A stretch of 64,000 nt of DNA from Dipylidium caninum (lineage: Eukaryota > Platyhelminthes > Cestoda > Cyclophyllidea > Dipylidiidae): assembly GCA_017562135.1 (NCBI GenBank), contig QEYB01000637.1:186001-250000 (forward strand). Direction: 5' to 3'. The notes under the pieces are model-generated. The model searched no databases, was not told the origin of the DNA, and worked only from the letters and a program-made list of their open reading frames with translations. The position numbers and the translations under genes were made by a program. This document shows, piece by piece, positions 50,601 to 60,500 of this stretch. How positions within the stretch are numbered: position 1 is the stretch's first letter; the number at the start of each line of letters is the position of its first letter.

Positions 50601-53600
50601 TCGCCATGTCGGCACCAGTCGGGAGAACACTACCCCGATGTAGTGATCTTAGTGAGACTGAACGGCGACGAAAAACTGGAAGACGGTGAGAATAGTAGCA
50701 AGGAAAATACCTTCAAGCAGGAAAGATGGGATCCGACACAAACCCAGCCCGCATGCCAGACTCAAACCGGACCCCCCCCCCCCTTTTACATCCTATATAG
50801 AACATCACAAACACTCAGTCACCCTCAAAGAGTTGGTTTTTTGGGTGTCACAAGTACTTATGTGAAGCATAAATACTCTACTTGTAGCGGAAATGTGATA
50901 TGCGAAATATTTTAGCGATCTTATCAGCTTAGAAAGTGAATGTCTTATTTACTATTTGGCAGCGTTGGACAGCGAGGGCGGGAGAAAATGATTAGCTTTT
51001 TACTAAGCACAAACATTACCGTTATTAAGAGAATACCAAAAATAAAATAATATTTACCGAAAAAAGCTATACTAATCAAATTTAAGGGCTCAGCATTTAG
51101 CAGTAACATAAAATGTATATCTCTAGGACTAATATATAATCAGTTTTCACAGGATGTTTGAAGTAATTTTTTGATGCTGAAACGAAATATACACTGTAAA
51201 AAATATTTACATTATCAATATATACATACTCAACACATCAAAAGGATTTGTGAGAGCCAGCATTAGCGAATTCTCCAAAAGTTGCTTGTCGGTTATATTT
51301 GTAAACTTTTTCCACCCAAGACTAGACATGCGAATACTGAAAGTCAGCTGAACCCGATATGAAAAGGAGAGATCAATGTAATTTAAAGCTGTTCCTTGAC
51401 AACGCCTAAACTTCCGTTTTTTAGTGCGAAGTCTTAAGGGGAGCTTTGGTTAAAATACAAGTTGATAAAACATCTTCAAACAGTAACATGCGGCAATACT
51501 TTTATGTTTCAATTGACCTTTTGTAAAGCAACCCAGATTAACGGAATCCACAGTTCACCAAATAAAGCAATAATAAAAATCCTTAAAGCTTACAGTGTTA
51601 ATAAATGCATTTTGGAAAAAAATAAATTGGTAAGATCTTATAAGTGATTTAAAAAAGCATAACCGTTCTGAATGACAAAGTACCTTGTAGATTATAAACT
51701 ACTCATCAAAAAGTTTGTAACTTAAAAATTACAAATGACCACCGTAGCAATATAAAACAATTATGATGAGTCGGCCTTGCGATTTCGCTACTTCACAAAA
51801 TTCACTGCGACAAAAACAAAATCATAAAACATTCACATTCAGAGGGGTGGTGTCTGGCCTTCAGTCAATAAAATGTAGAAAGCTGGTTATATCGATGTCT
51901 AGATGAGTGGCTCGGTGCAAATATGACAAGTAATGAAGTCATATACTAGTAGTTGACTATTCTCAAGAAATATATTTGAACATCATACCATTGGGCAACT
52001 TTTACGACGGTCAAAGTGACAAATGGTGTAATAAAAGTGAACGCCCTTCCCATTTTACGATTCACTGTGACTAAGAATCAGTGTGCTACTAAATGAATCG
52101 CCTCAGTGTGTTAAAGGAATTGTGGTTCCTGTTACTGGTCGGTAAAATATACCAATTGGTCAAAGGCCAACTCGAGATGGAAAATTTATTCTCATTTGGG
52201 GAAAACTCCTTTCCTATCGCATGAAGATTTTTCCGGGCAAATAGACTACCTTGTTGAATAACAAAAGATTTGGGAAAGTTTATAGATAATTTGCCGCTCT
52301 GTGAAAGTGACATTTCGGTCTGACATTTCGAGTGTTTGCTCGAGATTTTTGCTTGTAATGCAGTGGCCATATATGTACCTGTCTCGGACTAGTGCCTTGC
52401 CCTAAGAACCATGGATTTTCAAATAATTCAAGTTCAAATTATAAATTGAAAGCCAACTTTGCGTATTACGTGTTTAGCATGAACTATAATATTTCCGAAG
52501 TTGAGACTATTTAAAAGTTCCAAGAAAGCTATTGAGGAGTCCAAAATTGCCCGTTCGCTAACCTGAGAGCGGAAACTGTTATATCGAAAAATTGACAGCG
52601 AACATAATTCCGCCAACGAATCCCATGCTCAACAGAAACAAAGGGAAAATTACAATGTAAATAAAACAGGCAAGGTTTGATGGTGAAAGCACAATATCAG
52701 ACTATTTTTTTAGATGAAGGCACCATGTTTCCTCATTGTCTGGATATGGCCAACTAAGGAAATCGGAAAGCGTGAGGAGACTAAAAGTCTTCGGTAATGA
52801 GGGTTAATTTAAAGATTATATAGAACTAAATTTTGATCTCAACATGATAAAAGAGTTGGATAGTTTATGGAACTAAAATTTCCAAGTCAGTAATCAGAAA
52901 TAACGATCGTCAACCTACCTAGCTGCATTCGAATTGAGCATACTAATTCTTGAGTTTATGGTATCATAGTAGGCTTGTGGCTCCGTTTTAGGTCTGCGCT
53001 CGAAGCTTTCCGCTTCTTCAACCTCAAAACTACCACCACGTCTTTCCTCGCCAGCGCCACTGGCTCTTCCTCCATCTCCGCCGCCACCCCCTCCGCCACC
53101 GTCGTAACCTCCACGGCTACCACCGCCGCCTCCAGAAGAGGCATGGGAGAGGCATCGTCGGCATATAGAGACAACCTCACAGCCGCGAGAGGAGGGCTCA
53201 ATGCTGCGAGTGATGTTAGATAACTCAGAACACTCGGATGAACCGACAGAAGATCGCACGGCCGCCAAGAGATAAGAACTAGGACCTGCGGCGTTTAAAA
53301 CAACTGGACGAGGCATCACGATACGACCTGGGGGTTGATTAATATGCCCCGTGTGGGGCATGGATTTGGAGACTTCGGTAGAACAACAATTTGATAGACG
53401 AAAATTGGATGCCCGCAGACGGGCGTAACGTTGAAGCAGAGGCTCCACCTATAACGAGGGAAATTTAACAAGACAAATCTTTAACAAAAGCAGCCTCAAG
53501 GTGATGGTATGAAAAATAAATTTAGTTTAAAATTATTCTTAATTTGTAGAAAAATGTCCACAGTCTAAAGAGGTTACTGAGCACTGAAACTTCAACAGTT

Positions 53601-54519
53601 CAACTGAGAAAAGATATGACCAAAAGCAATGATTATGAGGTAATTCTAAGTTTGAGAATGCAGTGAAATAGCTTGTTGTAGATCTATTAAATGTCCATGC
53701 AACGTCCTCGCGTGCGTCATACACATTGAGGGAATAGCAATGGAATTGAGAATTTGAAAAAACCGAAGATTGTGAATTTGGTGTCGGTAAAGTTAAAACC
53801 CAGACTAGTTACACTGAACAGTATGTGACATTTCGAGACCTGTGCATACACATACACGCGGTACAATCAACGCTAGAATGAGTCATGAATGACTTTCACC
53901 TCTAGCCTCTTCTCTCATCCTCACTAACCCACCAAATAGGGTTACGGTCAGATTTCCTAAAAAAGCGATAATACAGGTGCATGTGAAAGGCGTCACTCAT
54001 TCCTTATCGCGACACCATAAAGGCTCTATCAGTAGCTGGGGATGGGGAGAAGGGGGTGATGTCCCAGACTATAAAATAATGGAATGAACGTTAGCTCACT
54101 TCGTAGTTTTCAAGCCGTGGCCTTGCAATTCGTGGATCCTCCAACCTCAAGCAAAGGACGCGAAGAAGAACGAAAAGAGTGTGTGCACAAGGTGAACGGG
54201 TAGATGCTGGACAAACAAGGGGGTGCTCGGAGCAGCTACAACCGGGCGAATGACCTCCTAAGGTTACTCGAAAGCGCTGACGTTTTGGTGCGGCAGAGGA
54301 GCACCCAGCCACAGTAGCAGAGGCCATTTCCCACTGACAGGTGGGTACGGGATTTGGATCGAGGATTATGAAAGCATTGGGAGCAGGTTGGTGCAAAAGG
54401 AGGAAGTTTGCTTGAAGCGCCCTTGCTACTTGCTCCTGAAGGCTAGCTGACCTATTGAAGGGAGCTGCCGTAGCCGCAGGAGGCACTCCAGTTGCAGGTA
54501 CGTCGTGGCACCCAATCAT
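32199..54519 (-). CDS. MAP3K1: MAP3K1 (MEKK1) homologue, whole gene
   Basis: Ser/Thr MAP kinase kinase kinase; in other animals it activates MKK4/7-JNK and has ubiquitin-ligase activity. Eleven coding exons join in phase: 54100-54519, 52919-53448, 49213-49556, 45797-46065, 44918-45172, 41080-41419, 35619-36079, 33860-35018, 33163-33305, 32953-33084 and 32199-32612. They total 1488 codons plus stop; human MAP3K1 has 1512. Order: SWIM zinc finger (C94, C96, C111, H113), Ser/Gly-rich linker, RING/PHD-like C4HC3 module (397-449), helical armadillo-like region (about 520-880), low-complexity linker, kinase domain (about 1128-1396; GKGAFS 1136-1141, Lys1158, HRD 1255-1257, DFG 1276-1278, APE 1305-1307) and a 92-residue C-terminal extension absent from human MAP3K1. 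The SWIM-RING-kinase combination is diagnostic. Only the N-terminus and one splice junction are uncertain. Confidence 0.94.
32953..33084 (-). CDS. MAP3K1: MAP3K1 exon 10 (kinase subdomains IX-X)
   Basis: A 44-codon exon between TTATAG|GTC and ACG|GTAGGT, phase 0 at both ends. It reads [20 protein letters not shown], then [12 protein letters not shown] and [10 protein letters not shown]: the DxWSxG block and the KPPW motif of MEKK-type kinases. It is too short to appear as a long open frame and was found from the kinase pattern. Confidence 0.93.
33163..33305 (-). CDS. MAP3K1: MAP3K1 exon 9 (catalytic and activation loops)
   Basis: A 143-nt exon completing the split Gly of HRDLKG and reading ANLLVD, then [13 protein letters not shown] (the metal-binding DFG) and GTFAFMAPE (the activation-segment end with its conserved Thr). 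Acceptor ATTATTAG|GGG, donor CCAGAG|GTTCGT. The intron on the 5' side is 554 bp, on the 3' side 78 bp. Confidence 0.93.
33860..35018 (-). CDS. MAP3K1: MAP3K1 exon 8 (linker and kinase N-lobe to HRDLK)
   Basis: Largest exon, 1159 nt. It begins with a Ser-rich piece, then a helix-like stretch ([18 protein letters not shown]), a Thr/Ala-rich low-complexity run, proline motifs ([18 protein letters not shown]) and an acidic run ([15 protein letters not shown]). The kinase begins near [20 protein letters not shown] and continues through MAVKRLRF (catalytic Lys1158), FVEWMPGGS (hinge) and GILHRDLK. Donor AAAG|GTGATT, phase 1. The acceptor chosen is TTCTGCAG|GAG at 35019, which keeps the frame with exon 7. 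An alternative acceptor at 35060 would add 41 nt in the open frame but needs a phase-1 donor that I do not see clearly. Confidence 0.9.
35019..35618 (-). other. MAP3K1 intron 7
   Basis: A 600-bp intron whose downstream boundary is ambiguous between 35018 and 35059. Nothing else is recognised; the 64-codon plus-strand frame at 35283-35477 lacks motifs. Confidence 0.5.
35619..36079 (-). CDS. MAP3K1: MAP3K1 exon 7 (armadillo-like region)
   Basis: Starts after CATATTAG| with CAGAAGAATGC; together with the single base left by exon 6 this gives [20 protein letters not shown], then [15 protein letters not shown], aligning with the GRLCLIDRLLLEF stretch of vertebrate MAP3K1. It continues to [15 protein letters not shown], equivalent to LLTFALQSIDNSHSM. 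Donor CTA|GTACGG, phase 0. The donor is not strong, but it is the only good one that keeps the frame with exon 8. Confidence 0.85.
36080..41079 (-). other. MAP3K1 intron 6 (5 kb)
   Basis: AT-rich. Contains a 90-codon (36478-36750) and a 123-codon (38743-39114) plus-strand frame, both rich in Phe/Ile/Lys and without recognised domains, and a minus-strand opening at 36090-36261 rejected as an exon because it would need an intron of about 22 bp. No transposon was recognised. Confidence 0.6.
41080..41419 (-). CDS. MAP3K1: MAP3K1 exon 6 (armadillo-like helices)
   Basis: A 340-nt exon: acceptor CCCGTTTAG|TGT, donor AACG|GTGAGT (phase 1). It reads [20 protein letters not shown], then [17 protein letters not shown] and a Thr/Ser-rich loop, and ends [21 protein letters not shown]. 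This last block aligns with [27 protein letters not shown] of vertebrate MAP3K1, so the assignment is firm. Confidence 0.93.
41420..44917 (-). other. MAP3K1 intron 5 (3.5 kb)
   Basis: AT-rich except for an island at about 43960-44440, which is C/T- and purine-tract-rich with several CpGs. No coding exon is seen. The island could be a regulatory element but has no feature that proves it. Confidence 0.55.
44918..45172 (-). CDS. MAP3K1: MAP3K1 exon 5 (armadillo-like helices)
   Basis: An 85-codon exon, acceptor GGTTTTAG|GTT and donor TCCTTG|GTAAGT, phase 0 at both ends. It reads [20 protein letters not shown], aligning with [20 protein letters not shown] of vertebrate MAP3K1, then a Ser/Thr-rich loop and a second helical block ending [12 protein letters not shown], equivalent to CADPVYKVYVAALKTL. 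The open frame runs past the donor, but only this donor preserves phase with exon 6. Confidence 0.93.
45173..45796 (-). other. MAP3K1 intron 4
   Basis: A 624-bp AT-rich intron between GAG|GTGTGT and TTTTAG|GTT. No other feature is seen. Confidence 0.6.
45797..46065 (-). CDS. MAP3K1: MAP3K1 exon 4 (second half of the RING/PHD module)
   Basis: Begins [21 protein letters not shown], supplying the last two zinc-binding cysteines (C446, C449) and the Trp that closes RING-type modules. A proline-rich linker follows, then [16 protein letters not shown]. Acceptor GCTGTAG|GG (completing a split Trp codon with exon 3), donor GAAGAG|GTGTGT, phase 0. The zinc module is thus split between two exons 3.1 kb apart. 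Confidence 0.93.
46066..49212 (-). other. MAP3K1 intron 3 (3.1 kb)
   Basis: AT-rich with two G+C-richer patches: about 46440-46660 and about 47940-48330, the latter with ACC/CCA-rich and pyrimidine tracts. A perfect 8-bp hairpin lies at 47725-47749. No exon is recognised. Confidence 0.55.
49213..49556 (-). CDS. MAP3K1: MAP3K1 exon 3 (Ser-rich linker and first half of RING/PHD)
   Basis: Acceptor GTATCAG|G, donor ATCT|GTGAGT. A Ser/Thr/Glu-rich linker leads to [20 protein letters not shown], then [17 protein letters not shown] across the splice. The ligands C397, C400, C415, C420, H425 and C428 plus two Cys in exon 4 give a C4HC3 order. It aligns with MCPICL...C....LHHHCMSIW of vertebrate MAP3K1. 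Confidence 0.93.
49557..52918 (-). other. MAP3K1 intron 2 (3.4 kb)
   Basis: AT-rich. Contains a 12-base poly-C run at 50772-50783 within a C-rich patch (50740-50785), and a 93-codon minus-strand frame at 52089-52370 without recognised domain or splice signals. No exon is supported. Confidence 0.55.
52919..53448 (-). CDS. MAP3K1: MAP3K1 exon 2 (linker after SWIM)
   Basis: Acceptor CGTTATAG|GTG, donor GCTAG|GTAGGT (phase 2). It starts [20 protein letters not shown], which matches [20 protein letters not shown] of vertebrate MAP3K1 directly after the SWIM domain. The rest is low-complexity: a poly-Gly run (two blocks of five to eight Gly around SRGGYD) and an acidic part ([17 protein letters not shown]). 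The G+C content is the highest in the gene. Confidence 0.92.
53449..54099 (-). other. MAP3K1 intron 1 of the coding region
   Basis: A 651-bp intron between GAA|GTGAGC and CGTTATAG|GTG. The upstream half (about 53830-54060) is richer in G+C than the rest. Nothing else is seen. Confidence 0.55.
54100..54519 (-). CDS. MAP3K1: MAP3K1 first coding exon (SWIM zinc finger)
   Basis: Encodes 140 residues from ATG at 54519. Around 27-52, [19 protein letters not shown] and APNAFIILD align with [23 protein letters not shown] of vertebrate MAP3K1. The SWIM finger follows: CSC at 94-96 and CAH at 111-113, then [14 protein letters not shown] and RLENYE, matching FVMLRVFQLEPSDP and LKNFEVE. Donor GAA|GTGAGC, phase 0. 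The frame is open upstream to 54660 but has no other ATG. An acceptor CTTCTCAG|A at 54523 just before the ATG suggests an upstream exon, so the protein start is the least certain part of the gene. Confidence 0.88.
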
Positions 54520-54523
54520 TGAT

Positions 54524-55616
54524 CTGAGAAGATGCAGATAGGAAGTGATAACAGCGGGCTGCCATTTACGTTCAAATGTGACACGACCATTTCTTGGACA
54601 CTTGTCCGATTTCTGGATTTCAAATGACGATAGAACAAAGAAAGGATTACTAACAGATGTTCATCATGTGATGGAGAATATTATGTAGATGTGGGAATGT
54701 AGCATGTGGATTAATATGCCAACAAAGACAGTGTTGGCGACAAAGTGTAGAACCCGTACCATCAGGAAAAACAAATCTATCAAACCCAAAACAGATAGCA
54801 ACTCATAACAGATTGAATGATTTCTCGTGGAAAAAGTTCACTTTTGAGGAAATAAGGAAGAACCTACCTAACTCTGACATTGCTGCCTGACAAATACAGT
54901 ATAGCTAAAAAAACAATGGTAGTTAATAAGGGATGAGACAAGGAACAAAACAATAGGAGAGACGTACCAAAACTTTGGATGAACAGTTATTCAGGAACTA
55001 AAATAGAGCATTGAAGAAAATATACAAGCATGCGAGCGGCAAAGTATTCTAGAATAAGAAGAACGTTGTTAGGCCTCAAGCGAAATGAAGATGAAGTATT
55101 GAGGAAAACGTCCAAAAGAAGAGGTGATGCATTGATAATGATGTGCAATAACCGTCGGACAATAAAAACTTATTATACATAATAGAAAAGCCAGATCAAA
55201 ATAGTTAAAAAAACGCACCGGTGATAATCATTTAAAAGAAAAGCCTGGCAAATGAGGGCAATATATAAGGTCCACGTGAGGAACCAAGAACTTGTAACCG
55301 TCAACACTCACGGATTGAAGAAACAGATTAGAAAGAAATTAAAACAGTCAAAATAGAATATAACAGAACACCTCGAAAATTTTTAAGTTCGATCGAAAAA
55401 TCAACCCGAACCCCTTGATTTTGCCACAAAATAGGTTTCAAGCAAAACGACAAGTCTTTCCATAATCATTACCAAGGTAAATGCTGTTTTGAAATCACGA
55501 CCAAAATGGGTACCGTAAGCAACTGTTTAAAAACTGTCCATCGCACTGAACCATGTTAAAAATTAAGGTTTGACCAAAAGGGGATCCCGAAAATGAGGTC
55601 AAACTGGACTACTTAC
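54524..55616 (-). other. Putative 5' UTR intron of MAP3K1
   Basis: About 1.1 kb, purine-rich on the plus strand (so pyrimidine-rich on the transcribed sense). No coding exon recognised. It is bounded by a candidate donor at 55616 and the acceptor at 54524. Confidence 0.4.
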
Positions 55617-55715
55617 CCTTATTTAGGTCAAACGGAACGCAAGAAAGGGCCAGCCAGGCCGAAGCGTCAACAACCGCGCACTCTGTATGTTAAGGTCCTC
55701 AATCCACCCTTGTGG
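55617..55715 (-). other. Candidate non-coding first exon of MAP3K1
   Basis: On the minus strand a G+C-richer, CpG-bearing stretch ends with the strong donor AATAAGG|GTAAGT at 55616. It contains no ATG, and its frames do not join in phase to the SWIM exon except as untranslated sequence. Spliced to the acceptor at 54524, it would place ATG 54519 four bases into the next exon. The upper boundary is a guess. Confidence 0.3.
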
Positions 55716-57176
55716 TAGTATAAAACAAATATATGTTTCACAAATGTTAACTGTGTTGTTATTTAGTAATAAAAACTGCCTTTTAATTAAATGAAGGTTT
55801 TGCACGCGGAAATTTTTTCTGATGGTCTTTTAGTGACATAAATGTGGGCTAATCTAACTAAATTTACCTCCGGTGGCCCTACACTCCGTGTCGATAAAGC
55901 AACCCCAGAGTTATTTGTAAGCTAACGTCCATAATCATTCCTTAGCCCAATGTGCAATAAACATCTGATACTTAGTACGATATTTAAATTTTATTAAGGA
56001 TGAAAAATAAGGCAGGTGCCTCAAAATGGCAACTTCGCATTAAATAATCGAAAGTCGATTACTTTTGCACACACTTCTGATAAATCCCATTCATGGTAAC
56101 ATTTAACCATGAACGAAATTGAGGTGCGGTGTTTATGGAATTTTGATACCACCTCAATTAACTAGTATTTTTAACCTTTCCACTCACTCACTGACTGGTA
56201 CAAGGCATCCATTCCCTCTGTACGTAACTCATCAGCCTTTCCCATTGGAATATCAAGAACAAAGGCGAGGATGATGGAAATATCTTGCTATAACTTAGTC
56301 AAGATTTGCTAATAAACGTCATAGTTACGAAGCATCCACCTATGCAACCATAAAGTATGGCCTTGATACTACCAAAAATCTTCAATTTTTGGCTCAACCG
56401 CATGGTTGACCTCGCGATATTCTTAACTGTAAACGGAAATAGTCCTCCACTTCCACTTGTTCAATTTCCCACTTCCACTATCACTTACTACTTCCATTGC
56501 CGAAACATCCCCATTGCTAGCCGCTAGATAAAATGATAAATCTGATGCGTTCTTACCCACCGCCTTATCATCACATCAAGCGGTCCCTATATGAAGGTCT
56601 ATTGCCAAAGTACACAACTGATCAAACTTCATCACTAATCTTGTATAAGCTATGCTGCACGAAGCCCCAAAGATATCAACACTATCAAAATTGCAGATTC
56701 CCCCAACCCTATTGACATCATTAATCAAACTCCCACAACCTTCCTGCCTTCTCTATGAATACGCCAAAAACAACTGTGGGCATCATTAAGCTTAGCACAA
56801 CTACTCTCAAGTTTGTGGAACAGTCGACACAGAACGCTTCCCCAGAAACATGCTGTTTCAAACACTTCGGGTTACCACGTAAATGGCACCATAGAGGGGT
56901 AAACACAGTAAATGTAATAAAAATACATACGGGAAAAGCATATACATATGCACATGGGAAGCCGACTAGTTCAGCACAAAATAAGTAAAAAATAAACGTT
57001 TGCTCAAAGACTTTGACTCCGTAAATGAGGTCTGGTCGCCAATAACGCCAAATCCCTATTTTCACACTCCAAGTGAATGTTCTGCAATCTGCACTCAGTT
57101 AAACGGGGTCGGTGAGGCTACAAAAGAAAATAGCTAAATTCAAAGTCATGACAAATAGCACATAGCGATCAGGCTT
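55716..57176. other. Region between MAP3K1 and SH3BP5
   Basis: Holds the presumed 3' UTR of SH3BP5 and any MAP3K1 promoter. An AATAAA on the minus strand lies at 55990-55995. About 56180-56900 is noticeably C-rich on the plus strand, with overlapping open frames on both strands (56533-56715 and 56755-56988 plus; 57065 to 56721 minus) and no recognised domain. Confidence 0.4.
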
Positions 57177-57596
57177 TCAGGTATTTACCGAAACGACTTT
57201 ACAGAGCTGAGGACTACCCTCAAATTTACTAAGTGAAGAAATATTGAGCGACTCGAAGAACGACTTTCCACTTCCACCTTCAGGCTCAGCCTCTGTATCG
57301 GTGTCGGCCTGACCGGGGGGCGTGCGACGTGGAGAGCTGGGAATCGAGAATAATTTGCTCGTTCGCCCTTCCTTACACTGAGCGCTGATCTCAGCCACAT
57401 CTCCGGTGGACGTGAGAGGACCCTCAGCCCCGACACCACGACTTCGCGAGATGAGAGAAGAGCTAAGCCAGTGACCGATACGGCGAGATTCATGAATGCA
57501 GTTGGAGATAGCTTCTAGACTGCGCATGGTCTGGGCATACAGCCGCTTGGCAGATTTCGCCTCGACTGTTAGCCGATCGATCACTTTTTTTGCGTC
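57177..57596 (-). CDS. SH3BP5: SH3BP5 last exon
   Basis: Acceptor TTGTTGAAG|GAC, phase 0. It reads DAKKVIDRLTVEAKSAKRLY, then SLEAISNCIHESRR (last coiled-coil block) and GVGAEGPLTSTGDVAEI, the best-conserved motif of the family. A Ser/Pro-rich tail (SSPRRTPPGQ, TDTEAEPEGG) ends at the stop at 57177. A donor-like TTTCG|GTAAAT sits nine bases before the stop, so a further tail exon remains possible. Confidence 0.9.
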   Translation of the reverse strand, partial: DAKKVIDRLTVEAKSAKRLYAQTMRSLEAISNCIHESRRIGHWLSSSLISRSRGVGAEGPLTSTGDVAEISAQCKEGRTSKLFSIPSSPRRTPPGQADTDTEAEPEGGSGKSFFESLNISSLSKFEGSPQLCKVVSVNT

Positions 57597-60500
57597 CTTC
57601 AACAAAAACACAAGGATAGAACGCCGATATTGAATTTTATTCGATGCATTCAAAGGCATTTTTTGGGTATGGTTATTAAATCGCTCGAATTCTCTCAACA
57701 CTTTATTTGGTTTTAATTCAGTGACTAACTTTAATAAGAGTTCAAATTAATCAAATGAGGCCAAATATTGCCACTTAATTTCAAAAATAAGATGAGTGAA
57801 GCAGCCTACCAAACCCTAGTTCGCCTTTAAATGCCCAAAAACTCCTCCCATGAGTCGACAATTTTCCGCCAAGACATGTTTTAAAGTAGCATATCCAAGG
57901 GTAGTCGGGGGCGAATCATGAAGATTAACACACATCGAGAGTATAACTATCAGGCAAATATTGCAATTTCTATTAAAATTCTCCTGGATCATTAGTTCCA
58001 TTAAACTTGCTCTAACACATAAATTAAGAGAACTGCAAGGTGTCTTTAAAATAGAACCCTTGATAACTTATCTTATTATTGAGTGTAGACGACGCACGTT
58101 AGATTGGATCAAGGACATAACTAACATAAAGCATAGGATGTATGTCATAATGGCCTTACACACAGAAGCGTAAATACCAACCACGTACACACGAGGGCAC
58201 AAAGACACCGCACCACTGCCAGTTGACTAATCACTCGTACCTGTATGTACGAGCGCATAAGTCGATGGGTACATTTTTTTGTGTAGTTCACTTAACCCGG
58301 GAGTACGTAAATTATTATTCGCACTATTTGTTAAAATATACAACTGCATTCTAATAATGGAATTAATATAAATTGATGGTAAAGGTTACATGAAGTTGAA
58401 GTGTGTGGAACTAAGAAGGTTGTTGAGTTTATCAGGCCAGACACAAGCTTCTAACACTTGGAGTGATTCCGTCGAAGGAATTGCGTAACCACCCATTTTT
58501 GGAACTAGTAAAACAGGTTCAAGAGAGAGAAATTGTCAAAATTAAACTGCGAAAAAAGTGAAACTAAAATTACCGACAAGTGGCCTAAGAGCATCAAGTG
58601 CGAACGCCAAGGGCAAAATTGCTGCGCAAGTGTAAGATTCACAATACAATTCCAGCAACTTTCGACAAAAAATTGTGAATGATGCAGGGAGCAAAAGATT
58701 GATCAGAAATTTTTTTCGAGACAGAAAGTGTATTGAAACTGAAATTCATGGCGGAAGTTACACTTTAACTCACGAACGTGGACACCTATGGGATACGAAA
58801 AGGCAATCCCTTGTTAGCAAATTATAACAAGGCATACCTATTTTGACAAAGCATGATCTATGAAAATGTTATAAAAAATGAAACCACCATTTTTGGATAC
58901 AACCAACAATTTAAACCTCACAAAACCCAAAGTTGGAAAATTAATTAAGTTTAGTATTCAGATTTATCAGGCAATACGAAACTGGAACGTAGAAATCTAA
59001 AAACACATATTTGATAGAAGGGAATAGAGAAAAAGACAGTAAATGGGCACGCCGAACCAATAAATATAGTTAATAACACCCGGCGTTTTGGACAAATTTA
59101 ATATAGCTTAGAAGGGGAGTGTTGCAAATCTAATTAAGCTAAAAGGCAGATAAAGTGCTGATGATAAAAAGTTCAAATCTAATCAGGCTAGGAACAAGTT
59201 TTCGAGCAAACCTACGAGTTTAGATATCAAATACCCGTAAGCATTTCATCAATACAAACTCTTTAGGAGAATAACATTTATAAAACCATAATTGGTGGAT
59301 TTCATTCGACGTGATTTCTTGTGGTAGAGTAGGAGAACCAGTTCATTTATTTGCATTTTTGCATTCCATTGTTTCCAAGCATAAGAGGCGTGGATGGCAA
59401 TTAATTTTGATCTGCTGACCTGTTCAGAAGTAGTCAATACACAAAACTAGGGTCATTTACAAAACTGCCGCAACAAAGATCGAGGGTACTCTATTCCAAG
59501 TATTCGGAAAACCAGTCTAAGAATCTGCCACGGGCAATGCAGATATTCTAAGGAACAACAATATGTATAAATATGTATAGGCTCAATCACCTAATGATAT
59601 CAGCACACACATTGATGTAAAGGCGAAGCGATGGACGACATAGCAACAACACGGACAAAACACATCCCTGGTACAGCATTCTTGAGGACTTTGAAATTGA
59701 TAAATGAAAAAAAATATGGCATTACTCACCTGCATTTTTTGGTTGTAGGAAGCATGAAGGTCGAAGTAGGGTCTACAACATGAGACCACAGAAATATATT
59801 TAATCGAGGTGATAAACGAGTCATATCATTATGGCAACAGAGAAACATGCAGTACCGAGCTCTGCGAATGGCCATATTCATGCGACTGCGAAATAGAGTA
59901 ATGTTTTCATCAAGAATGATGCAATGGGAGAGAATTTCTTCGTGCTTCTTTTTGAGATCATCTAACTCCCTTTTGGTGGCATTAATCTGAAAAAACCCAA
60001 ATAATGGCTATACAGAGCCCCCAAACAAAGCTAACAACGAGTATATGCAAACCTTCTGCACGGCACTGTTAATAGTTTCTAGTTTTGACTCATCAGTTTC
60101 ATGAAACCTAGCCGAATCCTTATTGCAGGATTGTAAGACCGAATAAGCATTATCGTGCTTTGTCTGAGCAACCTTATAGGCCTCCGAGTTTAGCTGTAGG
60201 TCTTCTAAAAGTTCTTTTTTCTTTGTTTGCAACTCATAGTAAGGCCTTGATTTTTCAATACTAGACCTCAGTTTTTTGAAGTGTGTTGATAGGACTTGGG
60301 TGGCTTCCGAAAAAAGAGACTGGTAATCTTTACGAGCCTTCTACAAAAGATGATGAGAAGTCAAAACATACATCAAGGTTAGCTTCATTCTCATTGATTA
60401 ACGAAGAGGCGTAGTTAAGTGTATTTAGACGGACCTCAAAACGTGACCGATGATAGTTTACCCACTTGAACGTCTTTTGTTATGGTCGCTGGCACAATAT

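Noticed and set aside
15797..60090. Several TGA(G/C)TCA AP-1-like sites, some in MAP3K1 introns, tempting because JNK acts on AP-1
   Set aside because: About ten occur in the window, close to the number expected by chance for this base composition, and they are spread over all regions.
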